From NCBI GenBank assembly GCA_964506005.1, contig CAZDLX010000061.1, positions 1-17,445 on the forward strand: a DNA stretch of 17,445 nucleotides. Direction: 5' to 3'. Both the position numbers and the translations under genes were made by a program. Positions 1 to 6,916 of this stretch are shown in pieces; the first letter of the stretch is position 1; every line of letters begins with the position of its first letter. The stretch is from UBA3940 sp964506005 (GTDB taxonomy: Bacteria > Chloroflexota > Anaerolineae > Aggregatilineales > UBA3940). The notes under the pieces are model-generated. The model was not told where the DNA came from. It did not search any database and saw nothing but the letters and a program-made list of their open reading frames with translations.

Positions 1-2
1 AT

Positions 3-137
3 GAGCACTTCGAGCTTGTAAAGGGCGAAATCGTTGGGCTGACACCCGTAGGCCGTGTAACGGCCAGGCTGCTGCAGATGAACTCGCCCGAGCAGGTCGC
101 CATTCGCCGTGCGCTCATCGCAATCGGAGAGTGGTAG
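3..137 (+). CDS. C-terminal fragment of an unidentified protein (5' end outside window)
   Basis: This reading frame is open from the left edge of the window and ends at TAG 135-137, giving about 44 residues that finish in ALIAIGEW. The other two plus-strand frames stop within the first 21 bases. I do not recognise a family and no catalytic motif is visible in so short a piece. It is followed by a repeat-rich spacer of more than 400 bases, so it probably closes the preceding transcription unit. It could be a chance open frame, but the reasonable amino-acid composition favours a real gene end. Confidence 0.4.
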   Translation, partial: EHFELVKGEIVGLTPVGRVTARLLQMNSPEQVAIRRALIAIGEW

Positions 138-194
138 TACTGCCCGGCAATTCGAGGCATGTCCCCAAACTAGACAATAGGGGTGAAAGCGTCC

Positions 195-217
195 GCCTGA
201 GAAGGGAATTCTCAGGC
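195..217. repeat. Short palindromic dispersed repeat, family A (copy 1)
   Basis: A perfect 9-bp inverted repeat, GCCTGAGAA / TTCTCAGGC, surrounds the loop GGGAA. The same stem with loop TGGAA recurs at 17347-17369 in the same orientation. Both copies are followed within about 20 bases by GATGCGTCG, so the repeat unit extends beyond the hairpin. A variant with GCCCGAGAA arms lies at 10197-10218. It looks like a REP-like non-coding element; its function is unknown. The bases between the end of the partial gene (137) and 195 show nothing recognisable. Confidence 0.75.
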
Positions 218-299
218 TAGCGATGATGCGTCGCCCGAAGGCGACCTGCCGGTTGGTCGCACGGCTCTTCCGGCCGGCTTCAGCCGGCGCTGGAGGGGT

Positions 300-412
300 G
301 AGTTCTCCCTCACCCCGGCCCTCGCGCGACGATGGCGCGCCGGGCCTGCCCCTCTCCCGGCGGGAGAGGGGCGAGTCGAGAACGCGAGGCGTTCGAGACG
401 GGATGAGGGAAC
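300..412. repeat. Composite nested palindrome, family B (copy 1)
   Basis: The core is a perfect 10-bp stem, CCCCTCTCCC (349-358) and GGGAGAGGGG (362-371), with loop GGC. An outer pair, TCCCTCA (306-312) and TGAGGGA (404-410), encloses it. Further small inverted repeats fill the arms, for example GAACGC-gag-GCGTTC. Similar elements lie at 8888-9000 and 14989-15080. Short open frames cross the region but resemble no protein. It may act as a transcription terminator for the upstream gene, although it lacks a T-tract. Confidence 0.75.
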
Positions 413-458
413 AGCCTTCACCCCACCCCCCGTGTGAAACTTCACTTGTCTTATTGCG

Positions 459-464
459 TATACT
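459..464 (+). promoter_or_regulatory. Possible -10 box for the vWA gene
   Basis: TATACT sits about 95 bases before the vWA start in a locally AT-richer patch, just after the repeat-rich spacer. I see no convincing -35 hexamer at 16-18 bases and no TG extension. It is the best promoter candidate for the five-gene locus but remains weak. Confidence 0.3.
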
Positions 465-560
465 CTAAGTGAGAGGCACCGCCCGCAGCGCCATCGCGCA
501 CCGGCGCGGCTGCAGAGAAGTCTACCGTGAAGCAGTCTCCAAGGAGAGGTTAGAGTCGAT

Positions 561-1325
561 ATGGCTTACACAGTACCCGCCACGAGCAAGACCCCGGCAC
601 TGATCGTGTATCTGCTGGACGTCAGCGGTTCCATGGGCGAAGACCTGGGCGGCAAGCCCAAGATTGAGGTCATCTCGGACGCGCTCCACCAGGTGGCCGT
701 CCGCATGGTGCAGCGCAGCACCAAGGGCACGACCGTCGCACCGCGCTACCGCATCGCCATGTACGCCTACAGCTCGCAGGTCACCGACCTGCTGGGCGGC
801 ATCAAGACCGTCGCCGAGCTGGCCCAGATGGGCGTGCCGCGCCTGCAGCCGATGGACGCCACCGACACCGCGTCCGCCTTCCGCGAAGCCGAGCGTCTGC
901 TCAAGGCCGAGCTCGGCAACCTGCAGGACAGCCCCGCCCCGCTCGTCTGCCACATGACGGACGGCGAGTACAACCAGGGCGGCGACCCCGAGCCGATTGC
1001 CAAGCGCATCATGCAGATGTCGGTTCCCGACGGCAACGTGCTGATCGAGAATATCTTCGTCACCGACAAGGCGCTCTCGGCCCCGATTAACGACCCGAAG
1101 GAGTGGGAGGGCGTAACGCCCGAGACGCAGCTCGCCTCGCCGTACGCCGAAACCCTGCTGCGGATGTCGTCGCCGATCCCACCGACCTACCGCAGCGTGA
1201 TGGCCGAGATGGGCTACAAGCTCTCGCACGGCGCGCACATGTTCTTCCCCGGCAACGCGCCGGAGATCGTCGAGCTTGGCTTCGCCATGAGCGGCGCCAC
1301 GCCGGTTACGCCGGTCACGCCCTGA
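561..1325 (+). CDS. Stand-alone vWA domain protein (TerY-like)
   Basis: This 254-residue protein is essentially one von Willebrand factor A domain. The metal-binding MIDAS motif is complete: DVSGS (D20, S22, S24) after the first hydrophobic strand, a Thr around 101 in the DATDTASAF segment, and D134 in HMTDGEY. No signal peptide or membrane segment is visible, so it is probably cytoplasmic. vWA domains of this kind bind partner proteins through a divalent metal. The start is ATG with a strong AAGGAGAGG about 11 bases upstream (541-549). It leads a codirectional run of two phosphatases and two kinases; a small vWA protein beside a PP2C and a kinase is the arrangement of the TerY-phosphorylation triad. 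A role as scaffold or as substrate of the kinases is inference. No other ter genes are present in the window. Confidence 0.9.
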   Translation: MAYTVPATSKTPALIVYLLDVSGSMGEDLGGKPKIEVISDALHQVAVRMVQRSTKGTTVAPRYRIAMYAYSSQVTDLLGGIKTVAELAQMGVPRLQPMDATDTASAFREAERLLKAELGNLQDSPAPLVCHMTDGEYNQGGDPEPIAKRIMQMSVPDGNVLIENIFVTDKALSAPINDPKEWEGVTPETQLASPYAETLLRMSSPIPPTYRSVMAEMGYKLSHGAHMFFPGNAPEIVELGFAMSGATPVTPVTP

Positions 1326-1361
1326 GGCGGCCCGCGAAACTCGCAATCGGCAGTCTGGCAC

Positions 1362-1389
1362 GGCGGGTCGGGTCCCAACCCGGCCCGCC
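1362..1389 (+). terminator. Strong GC hairpin after the vWA gene
   Basis: GGCGGGTCGGGT (1362-1373) pairs with ACCCGGCCCGCC (1378-1389) over 12 bp with one G-T pair and a 4-base loop. No run of T follows, so classical intrinsic termination is uncertain. It lies in the widest internal gap of the phosphorylation locus and could attenuate read-through or protect the vWA transcript end. Confidence 0.5.
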
Positions 1390-1427
1390 TGCTGTAAGGC
1401 AGTAAACTCGTTAAGTCGGGGCGTGTG

Positions 1428-1436
1428 TGGCATAAT
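1428..1436 (+). promoter_or_regulatory. Possible extended -10 promoter before PP2C gene P1
   Basis: TGGCATAAT matches an extended -10 element (TGn + TATAAT, one mismatch) 67 bases before the chosen P1 start. It resembles the TGCTATAAT elements at 10409 and 13599. No clear -35 box is visible. With the hairpin at 1362-1389 it suggests that P1 onward may be transcribed separately from the vWA gene. Confidence 0.4.
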
Positions 1437-1502
1437 CCAACCGTCCTGACCTGCCTGCGGCGGCCCTGAGGCATACGACGAGCAGTGAGGCGGAAGCCAT
1501 CC

Positions 1503-2774
1503 ATGGCAAACGACGGAACCCAGACCCACACAGACCCGCAGCGCACCTGCGTGAGGCTCCGGCAGGACCTTGAAACCCCGCTGACGACGCTCACCACGCC
1601 CTTCGGGACGGCCCTGTACCTGTACGCGCGCTCCAGCGACAGCGTCGCGGCGAGCACCATCGGGCAGGACTACCTCGCCTTCTGTTACGACGACCACAAC
1701 CTGACCTTTGCAGTGTGCGACGGCGTGGGGCAGTCGTTCATGGGCGATCTCGCGGCGCGGGTGCTGGGCGACGGGCTCAACGCGTGGTTGTGGTCGCTCG
1801 ACGAGAAACCCGCCGACGCGGAGAGCTTCTCACAGGCCACGGCGGACGCCCTGAACCTGCTCACCAAGGCTGGCGAGGAGGCGGTTAACGCGTTCAGCCT
1901 GCCCGACCACCTGCCGCCGATTCTGGTACAGGCGCTCTACCAGCAGCGCCAGTACGGCAGCGAGTCGATGTTCGTCGCCGGGCGGCTGGCCCTCGACGCG
2001 GACGAGCCGTGGGTGGCGCTGTGCTGGCTCGGCGACTCGCCCGTCGCGGCCATTGATTTCAACGGCGAGCTGGTCGATCTGGGGCCGCGGGGGCACACCT
2101 CCGAACGCTGGAACGCGACGACAGGCGTCAAGGGCGAGGTTCACACCTGGGTTGGGAGCGCGGAAGGCGTCGCGCGCGTAGCAGGGTATACAGACGGGCT
2201 CGCGACGGGGCACGTCCCGACGGACGCCGACCTGGCGCGGCTGCTGCAGACGTGGGTGAGCGACCCGCCGCAGGATGACGCATCGCTGTTCGACGTGCGG
2301 CTGGCGCCCAGCCCGGAGACGACCGGGCAGGAAGCCCCGCCGGAGCCGGAGGTGCTGGAGTCGGCCTTCCGGCGCGACGAGAGCCGCCCGATCACCGTCG
2401 ACGAGGAGCGGACTCCCGTACGCGACGTCCAGCCGATTGAGACGGCGGAGGCCAGCAGCGCCGTCGAGGGCTGGCGTCCACTGACCGAGAAGGAGCGCGA
2501 GCGCGCCCCGGAGGCCCGGCCCGTCGAGCCGGAACCGGTGATGCCCGAGGGCCTGCCGGACACCGCCGAGCTGCTCTCGACGCTGTCGTCGCAGGCGCTC
2601 TCGGGGGCGCTGGGCATTCCGGGGGCGGGCGGCATGCCGACGCCCTCCACACAGCAGCAGGTACAGATGTGGCAGCAGGCAGCGCTGCTCGGCCTGACCA
2701 GCGCTGCGCTCGCCATGCTGATGGTCGACCGGCTGATGAAGCAGCAGGATGAACAAGAGAAGAAGAAGCCGTAG
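1503..2774 (+). CDS. PP2C-family Ser/Thr protein phosphatase with C-terminal membrane anchor (P1)
   Basis: The 423-residue product carries a PP2C-type (PPM) metal-dependent phosphatase domain at about 35-268. Metal-site residues are visible: GQDYL (D56), CDGVG (D73), WLGDS (D178), YTDG (D231) and the closing DDAS (D258/D259). The domain should remove phosphate from Ser/Thr. Residues about 270-385 form a Pro/Glu-rich linker. Residues about 393-408 are a short hydrophobic stretch followed by a charged KQQDEQEKKK tail, probably a C-terminal anchor with the catalytic domain in the cytoplasm. I chose ATG 1503 because GAGGCGG lies at proper distance; an in-frame GTG at 1485 would add six residues. 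Kinase K1 follows after 29 bases. The domain is clearly paralogous to that of P2, sharing for instance RSSDS-GQDYL and LAAR-LGD. Confidence 0.9.
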   Translation: MANDGTQTHTDPQRTCVRLRQDLETPLTTLTTPFGTALYLYARSSDSVAASTIGQDYLAFCYDDHNLTFAVCDGVGQSFMGDLAARVLGDGLNAWLWSLDEKPADAESFSQATADALNLLTKAGEEAVNAFSLPDHLPPILVQALYQQRQYGSESMFVAGRLALDADEPWVALCWLGDSPVAAIDFNGELVDLGPRGHTSERWNATTGVKGEVHTWVGSAEGVARVAGYTDGLATGHVPTDADLARLLQTWVSDPPQDDASLFDVRLAPSPETTGQEAPPEPEVLESAFRRDESRPITVDEERTPVRDVQPIETAEASSAVEGWRPLTEKERERAPEARPVEPEPVMPEGLPDTAELLSTLSSQALSGALGIPGAGGMPTPSTQQQVQMWQQAALLGLTSAALAMLMVDRLMKQQDEQEKKKP

Positions 2775-2803
2775 CGTTTGCGAATTGAGATCGAACGGGG
2801 CCC

Positions 2804-4003
2804 ATGTTTAACCCGAGCTTGAACACAAGGCTCGTCATCGACGAGCAGGAATACAAGTTCTCGCCGCACCCGGTCGTGCCGACGCTCGTCTGGGGCCAGG
2901 AAGGCCGCCACGCGATTGTGTACCGCATGGAGCCGGTGGGGGAGCCCGTCCGCGCGCTGAGCCGGGCGAACGGGCACGCCGTCGCGCTGAAGGTGTTCCG
3001 GCCCGCGTTCCGGCACCCCGGCCTGCTGGAGTCGGCGGAAGCGCTGTCCTGGGCGCACGAGCTGCCCGGGATGCGAGTCTGCGACCAGAAGGTGATCCGG
3101 CGCGAGACGCATCCGCAGCTCGTCGGCCAGTACGAGGACCTCGACTACGCGATGCTGATGCCCTGGATCGAGGGGCAGACCTGGTTCGACTACCTGCAGA
3201 AGCGGGAGCGCACCACACTCGACCAGAGCCGGGCGCTCGCCGAGAGCATGGTCTGGACGCTGTACGCTCTGGAGATCAACAAGCTCGCCCACTGCGACCT
3301 CTCCAGCGGCAACGTCATCGTCGACCCGTCGCTGCAGTCCGTACACCTCGTTGACGTGGAGGACCTGTACAGCCCGTGGCTGACGCCGCCGCCGATGGTG
3401 CCCGCCGGGACGCCCGGTTACCAGCACCGCGAGGTCAGCAAGGTGGGCCAGTGGCGCTCGACGGGCGACCGCTTCGCCGGGGCGGTGCTGATGGCGGAGA
3501 TGCTCGGCTGGGCGCACCCCGAGGTGCGCGAGAACGCGTTCGGCGAGAGCTATTTTGCGCCCGACGAGCTGCAGAAGGATACGCCGCGCTACCACCTGCT
3601 GCAGGAAGTCATCCGGGTGTATGACGAGGGCTTCGCGGATGTCTTTGCCGACGCCTGGAAGTCCGACTCGCTGGACGAGTGTCCGCCGTTCGAGGAGTGG
3701 TACGATCTCGTCGACGACCTGCCGTACGGGCCGGTGGCAAGCTGGGCGCCGGTCAACCCGCAGGAGTTCGACGTCGAGACCGCCGTGCCGGACAACATCG
3801 CCGTGCCCGCGCAGCCGGTACGCGTCAGCACGCCGGCGGCCAGCGCGCCGGGGCCCGGCCAACCGGCGGCGACCAACCCGCAGGCGCAGCGCTCGGGCTG
3901 CCGGCTGATCTTCGTGATCATCGGCGTGGCGCTGCTGCTCCTGTGCTACGCGACGTTCGTCGCGATCGAGTGGTCGCTCCTGCAGGGCGCTTTCACCCCG
4001 TAG
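2804..4003 (+). CDS. Atypical Ser/Thr protein kinase with C-terminal transmembrane segment (K1)
   Basis: This 399-residue protein has a protein-kinase-like fold at about 18-305. It shows a reduced glycine loop (GQEGRHAIVY, 31-40), the ATP-anchoring Lys in VALKVF (K63), a catalytic loop HCDLSSGN (D165, N170), the metal-binding Asp in DVED (D184, in place of DFG) and GTPGY (202-206). The catalytic Asp, Asn, metal Asp and Lys are all present, so activity is likely. The usual Arg before the catalytic Asp is Cys, a non-RD pattern that suggests activation without activation-loop phosphorylation. A Pro/Ala-rich linker (about 310-365) leads to a strong hydrophobic helix (about 366-388), so it should be membrane-anchored with the kinase in the cytoplasm. 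The start codon is ATG with only a weak GGGG-type ribosome site. It lies between phosphatases P1 and P2 and is a paralogue of K2. Substrates are unknown. Confidence 0.88.
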   Translation: MFNPSLNTRLVIDEQEYKFSPHPVVPTLVWGQEGRHAIVYRMEPVGEPVRALSRANGHAVALKVFRPAFRHPGLLESAEALSWAHELPGMRVCDQKVIRRETHPQLVGQYEDLDYAMLMPWIEGQTWFDYLQKRERTTLDQSRALAESMVWTLYALEINKLAHCDLSSGNVIVDPSLQSVHLVDVEDLYSPWLTPPPMVPAGTPGYQHREVSKVGQWRSTGDRFAGAVLMAEMLGWAHPEVRENAFGESYFAPDELQKDTPRYHLLQEVIRVYDEGFADVFADAWKSDSLDECPPFEEWYDLVDDLPYGPVASWAPVNPQEFDVETAVPDNIAVPAQPVRVSTPAASAPGPGQPAATNPQAQRSGCRLIFVIIGVALLLLCYATFVAIEWSLLQGAFTP

Positions 4004-4011
4004 TATTTGAC

Positions 4012-4026
4012 CCGGGCGCAGCCCGG
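4012..4026 (+). other. Small hairpin in the K1-P2 gap
   Basis: CCGGGC (4012-4017) and GCCCGG (4021-4026) form a perfect 6-bp stem with loop GCA in the 50-base gap before P2. No T-tract follows. It may modulate processing or read-through between the two duplicated cassettes, but could be chance in GC-rich DNA. Confidence 0.3.
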
Positions 4027-4053
4027 CGCAGATTAAGAGAACAGGTTGAGACG

Positions 4054-6852
4054 ATGTCTTTCGAGGGCCAACAGGAAGTAGTCCCCATCCGCACGCAGCG
4101 CGTGCCCCAGACAATCGAGACGCCGGTGACGTTCACACCGGTGCCGAACGCCTACGTGCGCTTCGCCTACTCGCGCTCCAGCGACAGCATGGCGAGCCAG
4201 ATCGAGGGGCAGGACTACCTGTGCTTCAAGCACAACGACCAGAAGCTGGTGTTTATCGTCGCCGACGGCGTCGGCTCGTCGTTTGTGGGGAGCCTGGCGG
4301 CCCGCATCCTGGGCGACGAGCTGCTCGACTGGCTGTGGTCGCGAGACATCGGTTACTACGGCGGCGAGGCGGCGCTAAAGGAGGCGGCGGTCAGCTACCT
4401 CAACCGCCTGCAGCCGCAGGCGCAGATCGAGGTCGAGGCGTACGAGCTGCCCGATATGGGCTCGCCGCTGATCCAGCAGGCGCTGGAGGGACAGCGCGCC
4501 TACGGCAGCGAGGCTATCTTCGCGGCCTGCCGCATCGACCACCCCGGCCCGATGATGCCGGACGGCCTGATCTCCGTGTTCTGGATGGGCGACACGCGCA
4601 TCCACGTGCTCGACCGCGAGGGCAAGGAAATCGAGCTCGGCGGTACGCACGACAACGCGAACCGCTGGTCGACGACGAAGGGTGTGCGCGGCACGATGGC
4701 TGCCTGGATGCAGCCGCTCACCGGCGTTGGGCGCGTGGTGGCTTACACCGATGGCCTTTCGGGGCACGCCGGGGCGGTCATCCACTACCCCGACGACCGG
4801 CTCGACCGCGAGATCCGCCGCGGGGCGCTGCTGCCCACCAGCGACGACGTCGCCTTCATCGACGTGGTGCTGCGCACGCCGGAGTACGAAGGCTACCCCG
4901 ATCCGAGCCTGCCCGACCCGAACCTTGACCGGCCTTACCTGGAGCAGATCTGGAACCCGACGGGCGAGAAGACGTACGAGCTGCGCTGGCGCTGGACGGG
5001 CAGCGGCCGCCCGAGCTACGTGATCCAGCAGGCGTCGAGCCCGGCGCTCGTTGACGTGCAGGAGTTCGAGGTGCCGCACGGGCAGACTAGCTGGAAGCCC
5101 GCCGAGCCTCAGCAGCCGGGCCACAAATATTACCGCGTGCGCGCGCTGCGCCGCTTCGGCGGTATCAGCCCCTGGAGCGAGCTGCGGCAGACGCGGGTCG
5201 CGCACCCTGCGCCCCCTGCCCCGGCACTGAAACTGGAGCAGACGTCGGGTGCGGCGGTGCTGGAGTGGCACGCCGAGGGCGAGATGCTTGAGTACGTGCT
5301 GGAGCGTGCCGCGACGCCAGACTTCGCCGAGCCGGAGACCGTCTTCGAGGGGCGCAGCACGTCGTGGACGGCGCCGGTGAGCAAGCCGGGCACGTACCAC
5401 TTCCGCGTGCGGGCCATCTCGGACGGCGGGCCCGGCCCCTGGAGCGAGGTCGAGAAGGTGGTCGTCACGATGCCGCCGCCGGCCACGCCGAGCCTCGCGC
5501 CCGTCGGCTACGGCTTCACCTACGGCGAGCTTGAGCTGAAGTGGCAGCATGTTCCGCGGGCCGAGTACTACGAGATCGAGGAGCGCGTACTCGACGGCGA
5601 GGAGGAACCGGTTATCATCCGCGCCGAGGCGTCCGGGCACACCATCGAGGGTAAGGGCGTGGGGCAGTACGTGTACCGCGTCAGGGCCTGTCACGAGTTC
5701 GGGTGCAGCGAGTGGAGCGGCGAGCAGATGGCTGTCGTCTCGCCGAGGCCGCCCGCCGAGGAGCCGGTGCTCACCGTCGAGGGGCCGGATGAGAAGGACA
5801 TCCTGCGGCTGTCGTGGACGGAGGTCAGCCGGGCGACGGAGTACCTGATCGAAGTCTCGGAGAACGAGACGTTCGACAACGCCCGCATCCACACCACTGC
5901 CGATCTCAGCCTGAGCCTGATACGCCGCGAGCCGGGCCTGACCATCGTACGCGTGTGCGGCACGAACGAAGGCGGCGAAGGCCCGTGGAGTAACGTCGAG
6001 CGGGTCGCCGTCGCGCCGCCCGCACCCGGCTGGGTCGAGGCAGACGTAACCGGCGACGGCGAGCGCGTCGAGCTGGCCTGGGGCGCTTCCGGCGGGCGGG
6101 TGACGTACCGCCTCGAAGCCACCGCCGGGGAAGACAGCGAGGATTACGAGGAAGTCTACGCCGGGGCAGAAACGCAGTACGCGTACAGCATCACCGGGCG
6201 GGCGGGCCCGCTGCGCTTCCGCGTGCGCGCCGAGCTGCCCGGCGTTCACAGCGCCTGGGTCGAGAGCGAGCCGGTGCAGGTGCAGGCCGCGCCGCCCGCG
6301 CCGCGCCTGGGCCAGCCGGAGATCGATCCACAGGGGCAGGTTATTCTGCGCTGGGGCGAGATCGCCAGCGCCGGCCACTACCTCGTGGAGGTCGCCCGGA
6401 ACCCGAGCTTCGCCGAGGCGAAGCGTTTCGAGGTTAAAGAAACCGGGGTCAGCTTCCGGCCATCCGTGCCGGGCAGCTACTGGTTCCGGGTGCGCGCCGC
6501 CAGCGCCGGGGAGGGCGGGACGGTGCTCGGCGAGCCGAGCGAGGTGCAGCAGCTCGACGTCAGGCAGCCCGCCGCGCCGCGCCTGCATGCCGTCGATCCG
6601 CGCAAAGCCGGGCAGCCGTTCGACATCACGTGGCAGGGTGTGCCAAGCTGCACCTACTACGAGATCCACGAGTCGACAGACCCGCATTTCACCGCCAGCG
6701 CCGTCAAGAAGGTGCAGGTGTTCCACCCCGAGCAGCGCCTCCACGTCGAGGGGCGGCCCGCGGGTACGCGCTACTTCCGCGTGCGGGCGGTGACGGGCAA
6801 CGAAGCGCCGAGCGCCTGGAGCGAGACGCTCGGCGTCGAGGTACAGGAGTAG
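4054..6852 (+). CDS. PP2C-family protein phosphatase with seven C-terminal FN3-like repeats (P2)
   Basis: The 932-residue product begins with a PP2C domain (about 33-275) with metal residues at GQDYL (D54), ADGVG (D71), MGDT (D180), YTDG (D233) and SDDVAF (D264/D265), so a Ser/Thr phosphatase. From about 300 to the end come seven repeats of about 90 residues resembling fibronectin type III domains. Six carry F/Y-RVRA-type strands (359, 449, 541, 721, 810, 908); the fourth has IVRVCG (631) instead. Most of these strands are followed by a Trp as in PWSE or AWSE. No signal peptide or membrane segment is visible, so the FN3 array is probably cytoplasmic and protein-binding, which is unusual because bacterial FN3 mostly decorates secreted enzymes. 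ATG 4054 is preferred: the open frame continues upstream, but only as an overlap with K1. The ribosome site is weak. The gap to K2 is 64 bases. P1 is the paralogue lacking FN3. Confidence 0.9.
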   Translation: MSFEGQQEVVPIRTQRVPQTIETPVTFTPVPNAYVRFAYSRSSDSMASQIEGQDYLCFKHNDQKLVFIVADGVGSSFVGSLAARILGDELLDWLWSRDIGYYGGEAALKEAAVSYLNRLQPQAQIEVEAYELPDMGSPLIQQALEGQRAYGSEAIFAACRIDHPGPMMPDGLISVFWMGDTRIHVLDREGKEIELGGTHDNANRWSTTKGVRGTMAAWMQPLTGVGRVVAYTDGLSGHAGAVIHYPDDRLDREIRRGALLPTSDDVAFIDVVLRTPEYEGYPDPSLPDPNLDRPYLEQIWNPTGEKTYELRWRWTGSGRPSYVIQQASSPALVDVQEFEVPHGQTSWKPAEPQQPGHKYYRVRALRRFGGISPWSELRQTRVAHPAPPAPALKLEQTSGAAVLEWHAEGEMLEYVLERAATPDFAEPETVFEGRSTSWTAPVSKPGTYHFRVRAISDGGPGPWSEVEKVVVTMPPPATPSLAPVGYGFTYGELELKWQHVPRAEYYEIEERVLDGEEEPVIIRAEASGHTIEGKGVGQYVYRVRACHEFGCSEWSGEQMAVVSPRPPAEEPVLTVEGPDEKDILRLSWTEVSRATEYLIEVSENETFDNARIHTTADLSLSLIRREPGLTIVRVCGTNEGGEGPWSNVERVAVAPPAPGWVEADVTGDGERVELAWGASGGRVTYRLEATAGEDSEDYEEVYAGAETQYAYSITGRAGPLRFRVRAELPGVHSAWVESEPVQVQAAPPAPRLGQPEIDPQGQVILRWGEIASAGHYLVEVARNPSFAEAKRFEVKETGVSFRPSVPGSYWFRVRAASAGEGGTVLGEPSEVQQLDVRQPAAPRLHAVDPRKAGQPFDITWQGVPSCTYYEIHESTDPHFTASAVKKVQVFHPEQRLHVEGRPAGTRYFRVRAVTGNEAPSAWSETLGVEVQE
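4951..6849 (+). repeat. Seven tandem FN3-like protein repeats within P2
   Basis: At the protein level, modules fall at roughly residues 300-385, 386-474, 475-565, 566-655, 656-745, 746-838 and 839-932 of P2. Each has a Pro-rich entry strand (such as APPAP or PPPATPS), a central L-W strand such as VLEWH or LRLSW, a Y-E/V strand such as YLVEV or YYEI, and the RVRA strand. The repeats differ in sequence, so the array is old or under diversifying selection rather than freshly amplified. The module count comes from reading these signatures by eye. Confidence 0.8.
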
Positions 6853-6916
6853 CGGCACTGCCGCGCGCTGGCGAGACAAGTTGAAGAACGATAAACCGAG
6901 AAAGTAATGGAACCTT

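Noticed and set aside
223..468. Small plus-strand open frame in the first spacer
   Set aside because: It runs through the palindromic repeat and is Arg/Pro/Ser-rich, with no ribosome site and no family resemblance.
1485..1502. GTG start for P1 at 1485
   Set aside because: The GAGGCGG ribosome site overlaps this GTG and is correctly spaced for ATG 1503 instead.
522..1697. Long minus-strand open frame opposite the vWA and P1 genes
   Set aside because: It is antisense to clear vWA and PP2C coding sequence and its translation is His/Arg/Gly-rich with no motif, typical of high-GC shadow frames.
3679..4053. Upstream extension of the P2 reading frame
   Set aside because: The frame is open but overlaps K1 by more than 300 bases, and its translation is Arg/Ala-rich with no family match. 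P2 aligns with P1 only from just after ATG 4054.
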